Shown here in pieces: positions 34,054 through 44,444 of a stretch of 64,000 bases of DNA. The translations under genes were made by a program, and so were the position numbers. The number at the start of each line of letters is the position of its first letter. The stretch's first letter is position 1. The stretch is taken from assembly GCA_030410095.1 (NCBI GenBank), contig JAUFRC010000001.1, forward strand, positions 2,932,501 through 2,996,500, in the 5' to 3' direction. A model generated the notes under the pieces. The model saw only the letters and a program-made list of their open reading frames with translations, was not told where the DNA came from and made no database searches. This stretch comes from Paracoccus cavernae. GTDB lineage: Bacteria > Pseudomonadota > Alphaproteobacteria > Rhodobacterales > Rhodobacteraceae.

Positions 34054-35293
34054 GCCAGAACACCAAACCTTCTGCGCTGGACCGCAGCGACGAGCGCGTG
34101 CGCCACGACGATACGATCGGCGGCGCGATCCGCGCCTTTTTCGATCGCGTCAAAGCGGGTGATCTCGGCGTTCTGCCGGTGGTCATCGGTCTGGTCGTGA
34201 TCTCGGTCGTCTTCACCAGCCTCAATCCGGTGTTTCTGGCGCCGAACAACCTTGTGAACCTGCTGTTCGATTGCGCGACGGTGGGGTGATCTCGCTCGGC
34301 ATCGTCTGCGTCCTGCTTTTGGGCGAGATCGACCTTTCGGCCGGTTCGGTCAGCGGTTTCGCCGCCGCCGTTGTCGGTGTCGTCTGGATCAACATGGGCT
34401 GGCCGGTCGCCGCGGCGATCTTTTTCGCCATCCTTGCCGGTGCTGCCGTGGGGATGATCTACTCGTTCCTGTTCAACAAGATCGGGATGCCGAGCTTCAT
34501 CATCTCGCTGTCCGGCTTGCTCGCCATTCTCGGCATGCAGCTTTACATTCTCGGGCCGACCGGCTCGATCAACCTGCCCTATGCCTCGCCTTTGGTGAAG
34601 TTCGGCCAGATCCTGATCATGCCGGCATGGCTCTCGCATTTGCTGGCGCTGTTGCCGGGCGTGGTGATCGTGCTTTCGGGCCTTTCGGTCGCGCGTCGCC
34701 GCGTTGCTGCCGGCCTGACCGCGCGTCCGTCTTCGATCCTGCTGATCAAGGCGGCTGCCATCACCATCGGTCTGGAATTCGCCGTCTGGTATCTGAACCT
34801 CGGCCGCGGCGTGCCCTATATGTTCGGCTTTTTCGTCCTGCTCGTGCTGGCACTGCAATATGCGCTGACCCGCACCAAATGGGGCCGCTCGATGTTTGCC
34901 GTCGGTGGCAACCGCGAAGCCGCGCGCCGCGCAGGCATCAACGTCAAGGGCATCTACATGTCGGCCTTCGTGCTGTGTTCGAGCCTTGCGGCGCTTGGCG
35001 GCGTGTTGTCGGCCTCGCGTCTGGCCTCGTCGAGCCAGCAGGCCGGTACGGGTGACGTGAACCTGAACGCGATCGCGGCAGCCGTGATCGGCGGCACCAG
35101 CCTGTTTGGCGGTCGCGGCAGCGCCTATTCCGCGCTTTTGGGCATCATCGTCATCCAGGCGATCTCGAACGGGCTCACGCTGCTGAACCTGTCGTCCTCG
35201 CTGCGCTACATGATCACCGGCGCGGTTCTGGCCATCGCGGTCATCGTCGATTCGCTTGCGCGTCAGTCGCGCGTGAGCCACGGGCGCGCCTAA
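34050..35293 (+). CDS. Sugar/polyol ABC transporter permease (frame break)
   Basis: A BPD_transp_2 family inner-membrane channel subunit (RbsC/XylH type) of about 414 residues. It begins MSQNTKPSALDRSDERVRHD and has about ten hydrophobic segments, including VLPVVIGLVVISVVFTS. It has the family's EAA-like region NREAARRAGINVKGIYMSAF and the closing VNLNAIAAAVIGGTSLFGGR. A one-base loss near 34287 separates FDCATVG from VISLGIVCVLLLGEIDLSAG. It is translationally coupled to the ATPase gene. Confidence 0.88.
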
Positions 35294-35320
35294 GGCGCGC
35301 CGCACTCAGGAGCTTGAGAA

Positions 35321-36049
35321 ATGGCTGAAGAACTCAAAGGCAAAGTCGCCGCGATTACCGGTGCGGCTTCGGGTATCGGTCTGGCCTGCGCCAAGGCCAT
35401 GCTGGAGGCCGGCGCGAAAGTCGTGCTGATCGACCGCGCCGAGGACCGTCTGCGCGCGCTTTGCGACGAGCTGGGCCCGAATGCCTTCCCGCTGGTCATC
35501 GACCTGATGGACCCCAAAAGCGTGGCGACCATGCTCGACGGTATCAAATCGGTTGCGGGCGGCCTGGACATTTTCCACGCCAATGCCGGTGCCTATATCG
35601 GCGGCCCGCTGGTCGAAGGCGATCCCGACGCCTGGGACCGCATGCTCAACCTCAACATCAATGCGGCCTTCCGTTCGGTCCATGCCGTGCTCGGCCACAT
35701 GATCGAACAGAAATCCGGCGACATCCTGATGACCTCTTCGGTCGCGGGCGTGGTGCCGGTGATCTGGGAGCCGATCTATACCGCCTCGAAACATGCGGTG
35801 CAGGCTTTCACCCATACCGTGCGCCGTCAGGTGTCCGAACATGGCGTGCGCGTCGGTGCGGTTCTGCCGGGTCCGGTCGTGACCGCGCTTCTGGATGATT
35901 GGCCGCAGGCCAAGATGGACGAGGCGCTCGCCAACGGTTCGCTGATGCAGCCCAAAGAAGTCGCCGATTGCGTGGTTTTCATGCTGTCGCGCCCGCGCAA
36001 TGTCGTGATCCGGGATCTGGTGATCCTTCCCAATAGCGTCGACCTCTAA
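35321..36049 (+). CDS. SDR-family dehydrogenase, probable ribitol 2-dehydrogenase
   Basis: An intact 242-residue classical short-chain dehydrogenase. NAD-binding [17 protein letters not shown], the NAG motif [11 protein letters not shown], catalytic Ser in [13 protein letters not shown] and YxxxK in YTASKHAV are all present. Its place between a pentitol-like transporter and a D-ribulokinase suggests oxidation of ribitol to D-ribulose (inference from context). The strong site caggagcttgag precedes the ATG. Hairpins flank the gene on both sides. Confidence 0.83.
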   Translation: MAEELKGKVAAITGAASGIGLACAKAMLEAGAKVVLIDRAEDRLRALCDELGPNAFPLVIDLMDPKSVATMLDGIKSVAGGLDIFHANAGAYIGGPLVEGDPDAWDRMLNLNINAAFRSVHAVLGHMIEQKSGDILMTSSVAGVVPVIWEPIYTASKHAVQAFTHTVRRQVSEHGVRVGAVLPGPVVTALLDDWPQAKMDEALANGSLMQPKEVADCVVFMLSRPRNVVIRDLVILPNSVDL

Positions 36050-36060
36050 GGTCGCGCGCT

Positions 36061-36092
36061 GCCCTCTTTGTCTCCTCCCCGACAAAGAGGGC
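36061..36092 (+). other. Intercistronic hairpin between dehydrogenase and kinase genes
   Basis: Perfect 12-bp arms gccctctttgtc (36061-36072) and gacaaagagggc (36081-36092) with an 8-nt loop and no T-run. It is 12 bp after the dehydrogenase stop and 28 bp before the kinase start. Confidence 0.75.
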
Positions 36093-36120
36093 GACTTTCC
36101 ATCTGTCGAAAGGCCCCCGC

Positions 36121-37729
36121 ATGAGCAAGAGCGGCACATATCTGATTGGCGTTGATGTCGGTACGGGCAGCGCCCGCGCGGGGTCTTCGACCTTGCCGGC
36201 CGGATGCTCGGCGTCGCCAAGGCCGATATCACCATGTGGCGCGAGGCCGGTTCGGTGGTCGAGCAATCGGGCAACCAGATCTGGGAGGCCGTCTGCCATT
36301 CCGTCAAAGGCGCAGTTGAAGCGGCCCATATCGCCCCCGAGGACGTCGCGGGCATCAGCTTCGATGCGACCTGTTCGCTGGTCGTGGTCGATGAAGCCGG
36401 TGCGCCGCTGGCCGTCGGCCCTCGGATGATCCCGAGCGCAACATCATCGTCTGGATGGACCACCGCGCCATCGGCCAGGCCGAGCGCATCAATGCCCAAG
36501 GCCATGACGTCCTGAAATATGTCGGCGGTGTCATCTCGCCCGAGATGGAAACGCCCAAGCTTTTGTGGCTCGCCGAGAACAAGCCCGAGACCTTTGCCGC
36601 CGCATGGCAGTTCTTCGATCTGGCCGATTACCTGACATGGCGCGCCTCGGGCAGCCTTGCGCGCTCGACCTGTACCGTGACCTGCAAATGGACCTATCTC
36701 GCGCATGAGCGCCGTTGGGACGACAGCTATTTCCGCCAGATCGGGCTGGGCGCCTTGGCGGATGAGGGCTTCACGCGCATCGGCACAGAAATCGTCGAGC
36801 CGGGCACCCGCCTTGCCGAAGGTCTGACCACGAAGGCGGCATCGGATCTGGGGCTGGTCGCGGGAACGGCGGTCGGTGCCGGTCTGATCGACGCTCATGC
36901 GGGCGGCGTGGGTACCGTGGGGGCCGAGGGCTCTCCGACCGACAGCCTCGCCTATGTCTTCGGGACGTCTTCCTGCACCATGACCACGACGCAAAATCCG
37001 GTCTTTGTGCCGGGTGTCTGGGGGCCCTATTTCGAGGCGATGGTCCCCGATATGTGGCTCAACGAGGGCGGCCAGTCCGCTGCTGGTGCGGCCATCGACC
37101 AGCTCGTGGCCTTCCATCCCGCCACCGCCGAAGCGGCAGCCGAGGCCGCAAAGGCCGGTCTGCCGCTGCCGGTCTGGCTGGCTGATCGCGCATTGGAAAA
37201 GACCACGGCCTCGGATGCGATTTCTCTGGTGGGCGAGATCCATGTCGTGCCGGAATTTCTCGGCAACCGCGCGCCCTTCGCCGACCCCCATGCCCGCGCC
37301 GTCATTGCCGGCCTCGGGATGGAGCGTGACCTCGACAGCCTGATCGCGCTTTATGTCGCGGGAGTCGCGGCCATCGGCTACGGCCTGCGTCAGATCATTG
37401 AAACCCAAGCGAAAAACGGCGCTGTGGTCAAACAGGTGGTGATCTCGGGCGGGGCGGGCGCGCATGAGTTGACGCGCCAGATCCTCGCCGATGCGGCGGG
37501 CCTGCCGCTGGTCGCGACCGAGGCCGAAGAGCCGGTCCTGCTCGGCTCGGCCATTCTCGCGGGTGTGGCCTCGGGCCGTCACCCCGACATGACCGGAGCG
37601 ATGAAGGCCATGACGCGTATCCGGCAAAGCTATACGCCCACGCCCGAAACCGCCGCGCTCCACGCCTGCCGTTTCGCCGGATTCGAGGCATTGCAGCAGG
37701 CCGGCCGCGCGCTGCGCGCCTATAGCTGA
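36121..37729 (+). CDS. FGGY-family D-ribulokinase (two frame breaks)
   Basis: Phosphorylates D-ribulose to D-ribulose 5-phosphate for entry into the pentose phosphate pathway. The N-terminus YLIGVDVGTGSARAGVFDL is typical FGGY. SFDATCSLVVVD contains the TCSLV signature described for D-ribulokinases. Further motifs are ISPEMETPKLLWLAENKP and GTSSCTM, and the C-terminal AHELTRQILADAAGLPL. Breaks near 36180 and 36425 are a G run and a C run each one base short. About 537 residues. It is the last gene of the operon. Confidence 0.87.
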
Positions 37730-37885
37730 GCCTGCCATAAGAGCGGCGCGGGGCCCTGTCTTCGCGCCGCCGACGGGCGGATCGACATCACGGCAAGTTC
37801 GTTTGCCCGTCTTTGGACGCGGGAATAGCCTCCGCCCGCAGTCGCACCGGTTTCCGGCAAAGCGGCTGGCGAAATCCCCAACAGG

Positions 37886-38398
37886 ATGACGAGGCCCGCA
37901 ATGCTTTTCAGATATCTCGCCGCCGCCGCTGTGGCGATCGCCTATTTTCTGCCGATGGCTTTCCCCGCCGCGGCACAAGAAAACGCGCCTCAGGTCGCGC
38001 CTTCGCTGGCCGATCTGCGCACGGATATGCGGATGGCTGCGGCTTTCGCGACCATGGTGGGCGAAAGCGAGATCCCCGAATGGATCCATGACAAAGCGGT
38101 CACCTCGCCGGGTGATCGGGTCAGCTTCGGCGGGCGCGACTACCTCGCGATGTCGGCCTGCGAAGAGCATCTCTGCGGCCCCCATCGCATGGCGGTGCTA
38201 TATGACGAGGGAAAAGGCGTCATGTATGGCGTAATCGCGACCAGCGACGACGAGGCAGGGACCGAGGCGCTCACCTGGCTCAATATCGGCGGCGGGCCGG
38301 AAGGGATCGACGGCAAGAGCCTGCTCTACGCGACCCTGAGCGGCAGCGTGACCAACCATCCGCAGGACTTCCGCTACCTTCCCGAGACCGAGGAATAG
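37886..38398 (+). CDS. Ivy-type inhibitor of vertebrate lysozyme, periplasmic
   Basis: A 165-170 residue protein with signal peptide (FRYLAAAAVAIAYFLPMAFP, then AAAQ). The mature region contains CEEHLCGPHRMAVLY, which matches the CKPHDC-type disulfide loop that plugs the lysozyme active site in Ivy proteins. ATGs at 37886 and 37901 are both possible. These inhibitors protect peptidoglycan from host lysozyme or from the cell's own lytic enzymes. It is monocistronic, downstream of the kinase gene, from which it is separated by about 155 bp. Confidence 0.75.
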   Translation: MTRPAMLFRYLAAAAVAIAYFLPMAFPAAAQENAPQVAPSLADLRTDMRMAAAFATMVGESEIPEWIHDKAVTSPGDRVSFGGRDYLAMSACEEHLCGPHRMAVLYDEGKGVMYGVIATSDDEAGTEALTWLNIGGGPEGIDGKSLLYATLSGSVTNHPQDFRYLPETEE

Positions 38399-38662
38399 GC
38401 CGCGTCGCAGGGGCGCGGCTGTCACAATCGAGTGTGCGGCAGGTACCGGCCCGCGACCAAGGCAGTACCTTCAAGTCCCGTTTCGGCCATTTTGCGATAT
38501 CGGACGATGAGTGGAAGCCGGCGCTTTTCAACCGCCGGTTTTCGCGTTGCCCAATTCGGCGGCAGCTTTGCCCGAAACGGTGCAGAGGGTGATTTTCCGA
38601 CAGGGATTTCGCGTCCGGATGCTTGCGTGACCGACGGAACCATGGCTGCATTTATATATTAA

Positions 38663-39954
38663 ATGTCTGACATGGCGCGACGCAGCTTTCTGCAAACGGT
38701 AGCCTTACATGATTGGTTTTCATAGGCATTTCACGACGCGGCGACATCGCTGGGGCCTCGGCTTCTCTCCTGGCCGGCAAGGTTCTGGCACAGAATGCGG
38801 CGGATGGGGTGGCTGGAGATCTTTATCACACCGGTATCGCGGGCGGCCCCGAGGCGCGTCCCTTTACCACCGCCTATCCCCAGAAGGGGCGGATGATCCT
38901 CCAGCGCACCTCGCCGCCTTGGCTCGAGACGCCGCCCAGGGTCTTCGATCAGGGCGTTTTCACCCCCAAACAACCGCTTTTTCGTCAGCTGGCACTGGGC
39001 GACTTTGCCCGAAGATATCGACGTGGGCAGTTTCCGCCTTGCGATCCGCGACAATGTGGAGACGCCGCTCAGCCTGACGGTCGACAATATCCTCAAGGAT
39101 TACGAACGGGTCGAGATTGCGGCCGTCTGCCTCTGCGCGGGTTCGGGGCGCAGCTATTTCCAGCCACGCGTGCTGGGGCCGCAATGGGGCAATGGCGCGA
39201 TGGGCAATGCGCGCTGGGCCGGCGTGCGTCTGCGCGACGTGCTCGATGGGGCGGGGACCAAGGCGGGCTCGGTGCAGGTTCGCTTTGCCGGACTCGATCA
39301 GGCGATCTTCCCCGAGGCACCGCAATTCATCGCCTCGCTCGACCTCGATCATGCCCGCGACGGCGAGGTGATGATCGCTTTCGGCATGAATGACGAGGAG
39401 ATTCCCTATCTCAACGGTTTCCCTTGCGTCTGATCGTTCCGGGCTGGAGCTCGGTCTATTGGATCAAGATGCTCAGCGATATCGAGGTCCTGACCAAGCC
39501 CGACGACACCTATTGGACCGCGAGGGGCTACCATGTGCCGACCGAGCCCTTTGCCTCGGTGGGGGCGGGCGTGCGCGAGGGTTTCCAGCTGGAAAAGGTC
39601 ACCGCGATCTTTCCGCGCTCGATCGTGACCAATCTTCAGGACGGGGCGCAGGTCGCTTCTGGCAAGCCCATCGAGTTGCGCGGAATTGCCCTTGGCGGTG
39701 ATGCGGGGGTGAAGTCGGTCGATTACTCGCTCGACGGCGGCAAAAGCTGGCGTCCGGCGCGTTTGGGCGCGGATTACGGCAAATATAGTTTCCGAGGCTG
39801 GAGCGCGAATGTGACCTTCGACACCAAGGGGCCGGCGGGGGTGATGCTGCGCTGTACCAACCTCGATGGCGTGGCCCAGCCGATGCAACGCACATGGAAT
39901 CCGGCAGGCTATATGTGGAGCTCGGTCGAGACGCGGACACTCGATGTTGTGTAA
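38663..39954 (+). CDS. sorA: SorA-like sulfite dehydrogenase, molybdopterin subunit (frame breaks)
   Basis: A periplasmic sulfite:cytochrome c oxidoreductase of the sulfite-oxidase fold. The central part has VEIAAVCLCAGSGRSYFQPR with the Mo-ligand cysteine, then WGNGAMGNARWAGVRLRDVL. The C-terminal dimerisation domain has YSLDGGKSWRPARLGADYG and ends MQRTWNPAGYMWSSVE. Two possible twin-arginine N-termini are seen in different frames: MSDMARRSFLQ from 38663 and GISRRGDIAGASASLLAG near 38725, so the exact start is uncertain. Breaks lie near 38710, 39000 and 39420. About 400-430 residues. It is paired with sorB. Confidence 0.83.
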
Positions 39955-39986
39955 TTTCTGATCCGGAAACTCTGCTGAAAGGTGAA

Positions 39987-40391
39987 ATGATGGCGCTTCG
40001 TATTTTCGCCACGATGGCGGTTCTTCTGGCGGGTGCCGGTTCCGCTTTTGCCCAAGGCGCACCCGCGCCGACCCCGACCCCAGCCGAGGGCGCGCCCGCC
40101 GCTGCGCCGGTCGGAGGGGATACGGACAAGATCCAGTCACTGACGACCGTGCATTTCGAATTGCCGCTGAGCGACGGGGTGATGCCCGAGGGCGGCGACG
40201 GCACGGACGAGACCAATTACACCTGTCTCGCCTGCCATTCCGCCGACCATCTGCTCTATCAGCCCGAAGTCCACGAGGCGCAGTGGAGGGAGGTCGTGGA
40301 CAAGATGGGCTGGGCCGATCATGCCCGTATCGACGAGGCCGACGCGCCGAAGATCGTCGAATATCTGACCAATCTGCGCGGGCTGAAGTAG
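39987..40391 (+). CDS. sorB: SorB-like cytochrome c subunit of sulfite dehydrogenase
   Basis: About 134 residues. A signal peptide (MALRIFATMAVLLAGAGSAFA) is followed by a proline/alanine-rich linker of about 25 residues. The single haem-binding motif CLACH lies in YTCLACHSADHLLYQPEVHE, and the protein ends EYLTNLRGLK. It lies 32 bp after sorA, which is the expected electron donor partner. The start at 39987 has a gaaaggtga site; ATG-ATG gives two equivalent starts. Confidence 0.87.
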   Translation: MMALRIFATMAVLLAGAGSAFAQGAPAPTPTPAEGAPAAAPVGGDTDKIQSLTTVHFELPLSDGVMPEGGDGTDETNYTCLACHSADHLLYQPEVHEAQWREVVDKMGWADHARIDEADAPKIVEYLTNLRGLK

Positions 40392-40522
40392 CGCCGCGCT
40401 TGGCGGTTGCAAGGCATGGCGGCGATTGCCGGTCCAAAGTGGTCAAGCTGCGTGCCTGATGCCGGAGCGGAACTTTTTCGCGCAAAACGTTAAAAATCTG
40501 TAAAAAATCTGCGCTTTTCGCC

Positions 40523-40551
40523 TTGACCCCTCGGACGGATGTCCCTAGTCA
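40523..40551 (+). promoter_or_regulatory. Promoter of tRNA-Lys
   Basis: TTGACC (40523-40528), 17-bp spacer, TAGTCA (40546-40551); the mature tRNA starts 16 bp downstream. Confidence 0.6.
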
Positions 40552-40566
40552 ACACTTCTCATATGT

Positions 40567-40642
40567 GGGCCCATAGCTCAGTTGGTAGAGCAACTGACTT
40601 TTAATCAGTGGGTCACAGGTTCAGATCCTGTTGGGCTCACCA
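40567..40642 (+). tRNA. tRNA-Lys (UUU)
   Basis: A 76-nt cloverleaf with encoded CCA. The anticodon loop 'cttttaa' gives UUU. The acceptor pairs GGGCCCA with TGGGCTC (one G-T). The D and T arms are normal. Confidence 0.96.
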
Positions 40643-40866
40643 TATTTTTCCTGCGAAGATAACCTCTTGCGATAAAGCGCCTTCGAGGCGTTTGCGCGTC
40701 TAGAGCGGGCCGGCGAAGGCTGTTCGGCAGGATCCCCCAAGTCAATCATCGGCACACCGCTTGCCACTGCGTTCGGGCGCCATCGCGCCGCGCGGCGAGG
40801 CTTCTTGCTCCTTGCAGCCGTGACCAGTATCCCTGAGGGCAGGAACAACCACCGGCAAGGATCAGG

Positions 40867-42601
40867 ATGCAGAGCAAGGCAAAGCGCAGGGCGGGGCTAT
40901 TCGGCCGGATGTGGGCGGATTATCTGCGTCCCTACTGGGCGCCGATCGGTTTCGCGCTGATCCTGCTGATTATCGAGGGCTCGACGCTCGGGATGCTGAG
41001 CTGGCTGCTCAAGCCCTTGTTCGACCATGTTTTCGTCGGCGGAAATACCGATGCGATCTGGTGGGTGGGCGGCGCGATCTTCTCGCTTTTCGTGATCCGC
41101 GCGGTGACTTATGTGCTCAACCGCAGCTTGATGACCTCGGTCTCGCTGTCGGTCTCGAGCCATATCCAGAAGGACCTTCTGCGCCATATCATGACGCTGG
41201 ACGGGAGCTTCTTTCAGGCCAATCCCCGGCGCGCTGATCGAGCGGGTCCAGGGCGACAGTCAAGCGGTACAAGGCGTCTGGCAGACCTTCATTTCGGGGA
41301 TGGGGCGCGACATCGTTTCGCTGGTGGCGCTTTTCGCGGTGGCTTTGGCAATCGACCCGATGTGGACGCTGACCGCTTTGGTGGGCGTGCCGCTTCTGGT
41401 CACGCCGATGATGCTGGTGCAGCGCTACATCCGGCGCAAAATGCGCCAGAACCGCCAGATAGCCAGCCTGCGCACGACGCGGATCGACGAGGTTATCCAC
41501 GGCATCAATGCGGTCAAGCTCAACCGGATGGAGGATTACCAGTCCGAGCGCTTTGGCCGGATCGTCGATCTGATCCGCAAGGGCCAGATCAAAATGGCGG
41601 CGATGGGGGCGGTCATTCCCGCTTTGGTCGACATCATCACCGGCCTCGGCTTTGTCGGCGTGCTGGCGCTTGGCGGGACCGAAGTGACCGAGGGCACGCG
41701 CTCGATCGGCGACTTCATGTCCTTTTTCACCGCGATTGCGCTGGCCTTCCAGCCGCTGCGCCGCTTGGGCGGGCTTGCGGGGACATGGCAGACGGCGGCG
41801 GCCTCGCTCGAGCGGATCTACGAAATCCTCGATATGAGGCCCGCGATCGTCTCGGGCGCGCGGATCGAGCCTCCGGCCTCGACCGAGATCGAGCTGCGCG
41901 ACGTGCGCCTTGCCTATGACGGCCATCCTGTGCTGCAGGGCCTGAGCTTTACCGCCGAAGCCGGCAAGACCACGGCGTTGGTCGGGCCTTCGGGGGCGGG
42001 GAAATCGACGGTTTTCAACCTGCTGACGCGCATGGTCGATCCGGCCTCGGGGCAGGTGCTTCTGGGCGGTCTGCCGGTGAGCGACTACGCCTTGCCTGTG
42101 TTGCGCGACCAGTTTTCGACCGTGTCGCAGGATGCCGCACTTTTCGACGAGACCCTGCGCGAGAATATCCTTTTGGGACAGGTTGCCGAAGAGGCCGCGG
42201 TGCGTCGCGCGATCTCGGCCGCCCATGTCGTCGATTTCGTCGATGTGCTGCCGCAGGGGCTGGATACGCCCGCCGGCCCGCGGGGCTCGGCGCTTTCGGG
42301 TGGCCAGCGTCAGCGCATCGCCATCGCCCGCGCCATTCTGCGCGACGCACCGATCCTGCTTCTGGACGAGGCGACCTCGGCGCTGGATGCGGCCTCGGAG
42401 CGGCTGGTGCAGCAGGCACTCGATACACTTTCGGCGGGGCGTACCACGCTTGTGATCGCGCATCGCTTGTCCACCATCCGTCAGGCCGACAAGATTGTCG
42501 TGATCGAGGCGGGCAGGGTTGTCGAAGAGGGCACCCATGACCAGTTGATGGAAAAGGGCGGCGCCTATGCCGCGCTTGTCCGGCTGCAATTCGGAAAGTG
42601 A
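40867..42601 (+). CDS. ABC exporter, MsbA-like (frame break)
   Basis: A half-transporter of about 578 residues with a six-helix membrane domain (YWAPIGFALILLIIEGSTLG onward) and a C-terminal ATPase. Walker A is LVGPSGAGKSTVFNLL, the signature [15 protein letters not shown] and Walker [15 protein letters not shown] run near 41226 is one base short; repair reads NPPGALIERVQGDSQAVQGV, which includes a normal coupling region. The family includes lipid A flippase MsbA and drug exporters. The substrate cannot be assigned, though an MsbA role is plausible. It is followed 8 bp later by ygfZ. Confidence 0.85.
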
Positions 42602-42608
42602 GATCACC

Positions 42609-43342
42609 ATGCGACGCATCATTTCGGTCGCCGGACCGGACAGGGTCGAGTTTCTGCAAGGGCTGGTCAGCAATGACGTGGCCCGTGCGCCGGTCTGGGC
42701 GGCAATGCTGACGCCCCAAGGCAAATATCTGGCCGATTTCCTGATCGTGCCGCATGTCCTGCCCGACGGGACCGAGGCGCTTTTGATCGATGTCGATGCC
42801 CGTCTGGCCGACGACCTGATGCGCCGCCTGTCGATGTACAAGCTGCGCTCGAAGGTCGAACTCGCGGATAGCGGCCTCGATGTTGCACGTGGAACGGGCG
42901 ATATGCCCGAAGGCGCGATCACCGATCCGCGCGATGCAGCGCTTGGTTGGCGGCTTTATGGCGAGAAGGGCGGCGATGACGGCAGCGATTTCGACGCGAT
43001 CCGCGTGGCCCGTGTCATCCCCGAGACTCTGGTCGAGCTGATCCCCAACGAGACCTTCATCCTCGAGGCCGGATTCGACCGCCTGAACGGCGTCGATTTC
43101 CGCAAGGGCTGCTATGTCGGGCAGGAAGTGACGGCGCGGATGAAGCACAAGACCGAGCTGCGCAAAGGGCTGATCTCGGTGGGCATCGAAGGCGAGGCCC
43201 CGCGGGCACGCCGATCCTGATGGCGGACGGCCGCGAGGCGGGCACGCTCTTCACCCGCTCGGGCGGCCGCGCGATCGCCTATATGCGCTTCGACCGCATG
43301 GGCGAGGGGCTTCGCGCCGGCGAGGCCCGCATCCTGCCATGA
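42609..43342 (+). CDS. ygfZ: Folate-binding YgfZ/IbaG-type Fe-S assembly protein (frame break)
   Basis: YgfZ uses tetrahydrofolate to help repair or assemble certain Fe-S enzymes. It begins MRRIISVAGPDRVEFLQGLV with the GcvT-like domain. The family signature KGCYVGQEVTARM lies in RLNGVDFRKGCYVGQE. A G-run loss near 43200 separates GIEGEAP from GTPILMADGREAGTLFTR. About 244 residues after repair. Its stop overlaps the dinB ATG by 4 bp. Confidence 0.88.
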
Positions 43343-44444
43343 GCACCGAAGGATCCGGCGAGGCGCCCGTGCCCATCCGCCGGATCATCCATATCGACAT
43401 GGATGCCTTCTATGCCTCGGTCGAGCAGCGCGACAATCCGGAGCTGCGCGGCAAGCCGGTGGCGGTCGGCGGGATCGAGCGCGGCGTAGTTGCAGCCGCC
43501 AGCTACGAGGCGCGTGTCTTCGGCGTGCGCTCGGCCATTCCCTCCAGCCGCGCGCTGAGGCTTTGTCCCGCGCTGGTCTTCGTGCGGCCGCGTTTCGACG
43601 TATACCGCAGCGTCAGCCAGCAAATCCGCGCGATTTTCGCCGAATATACCCCGCAGATCGAACCTTTGTCGCTGGACGAGGCCTATCTCGATGTGACCGA
43701 CCATCTCGAGGGGCGCACCGCCACCCGCATCGCCCAGGAGATCCGCGCCAAGATCCGCGAGGTGACGGCGCTGACCGCCTCGGCGGGAGTGAGCTACAAC
43801 AAGTTTCTGGCCAAAATGGCCTCGGACCAGCGCAAGCCCGACGGGCTTTTCGTGATCCCGCCCGAGGCGGGCGCGGATTTCGTGGCCAGCCTGCCGATCG
43901 GCAAATTCCACGGCATCGGCCCCGCGACGGCCGCGCGGATGGAAGAGCATGGCATCCGCAACGGCGCCGATCTGCGCCGCCAGTCGCAAGAATTCCTGAC
44001 CGCGCGTTTCGGGAAGTCCGGCACCCATTACTGGAACATCGCGCGCGGTATCGACAACCGCGAGGTCAGGCCCGACCGCATCCGCAAATCCATCGGTGCC
44101 GAGAATACCTTCATGAGCGATCTGCGCGATCTTGAACTGGCGCGGGCCGAGTTGCGGCCTTTGGCCGACAAGGTTTGGGCCCATGCCGAAAAACGAAAAG
44201 CCGCGGCAAAACTGTGACGGTAAAGGTGAAATACGGCGATTTCCGCCAGATCACCCGCGCGAAATCCCTGCCGCGTCCGGTCGAAGGGCCTGCCGAATTG
44301 CTGGCTTTGGCCGGAGATCTGCTCGCGCCGGTCTTTGCCGATCCGCGCGGCGTGCGTCTGCTGGGCATCACGCTTTCGGGGCTGGAAAGCGCGGCACCCG
44401 ACGAAGGGGCGCCGCGCCAATTGGGGCTGTTCGATCAGGAATAG
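43339..44444 (+). CDS. dinB: DNA polymerase IV DinB (frame break)
   Basis: A Y-family translesion polymerase. The palm catalytic residues lie in HIDMDAFYASVEQRDNPELR and PLSLDEAYLDVTDHLEG. KPVAVGG and the helix-hairpin-helix IGKFHGIGPATAARMEEHGI follow, then the little finger (SIGAENTFMSDLRDLELA). A break near 44205 shifts frame into VTVKVKYGDFRQITR, and the gene ends QLGLFDQE, a beta-clamp binding motif. About 368 residues. It is coupled to ygfZ and converges on the DUF533 gene, overlapping its end by 10 bp. Confidence 0.92.

Noticed and set aside
35306..38185. A 959-codon minus-strand ORF
   Set aside because: It is antisense to the dehydrogenase and kinase genes and arises from high-GC third-position bias; the plus-strand proteins carry clear motifs.
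38432..38662. A 76-codon plus-strand ORF between the Ivy gene and sorA
   Set aside because: No ribosome site, no family resemblance and arginine/serine-rich composition typical of chance ORFs; I see no gene in 38399-38662.
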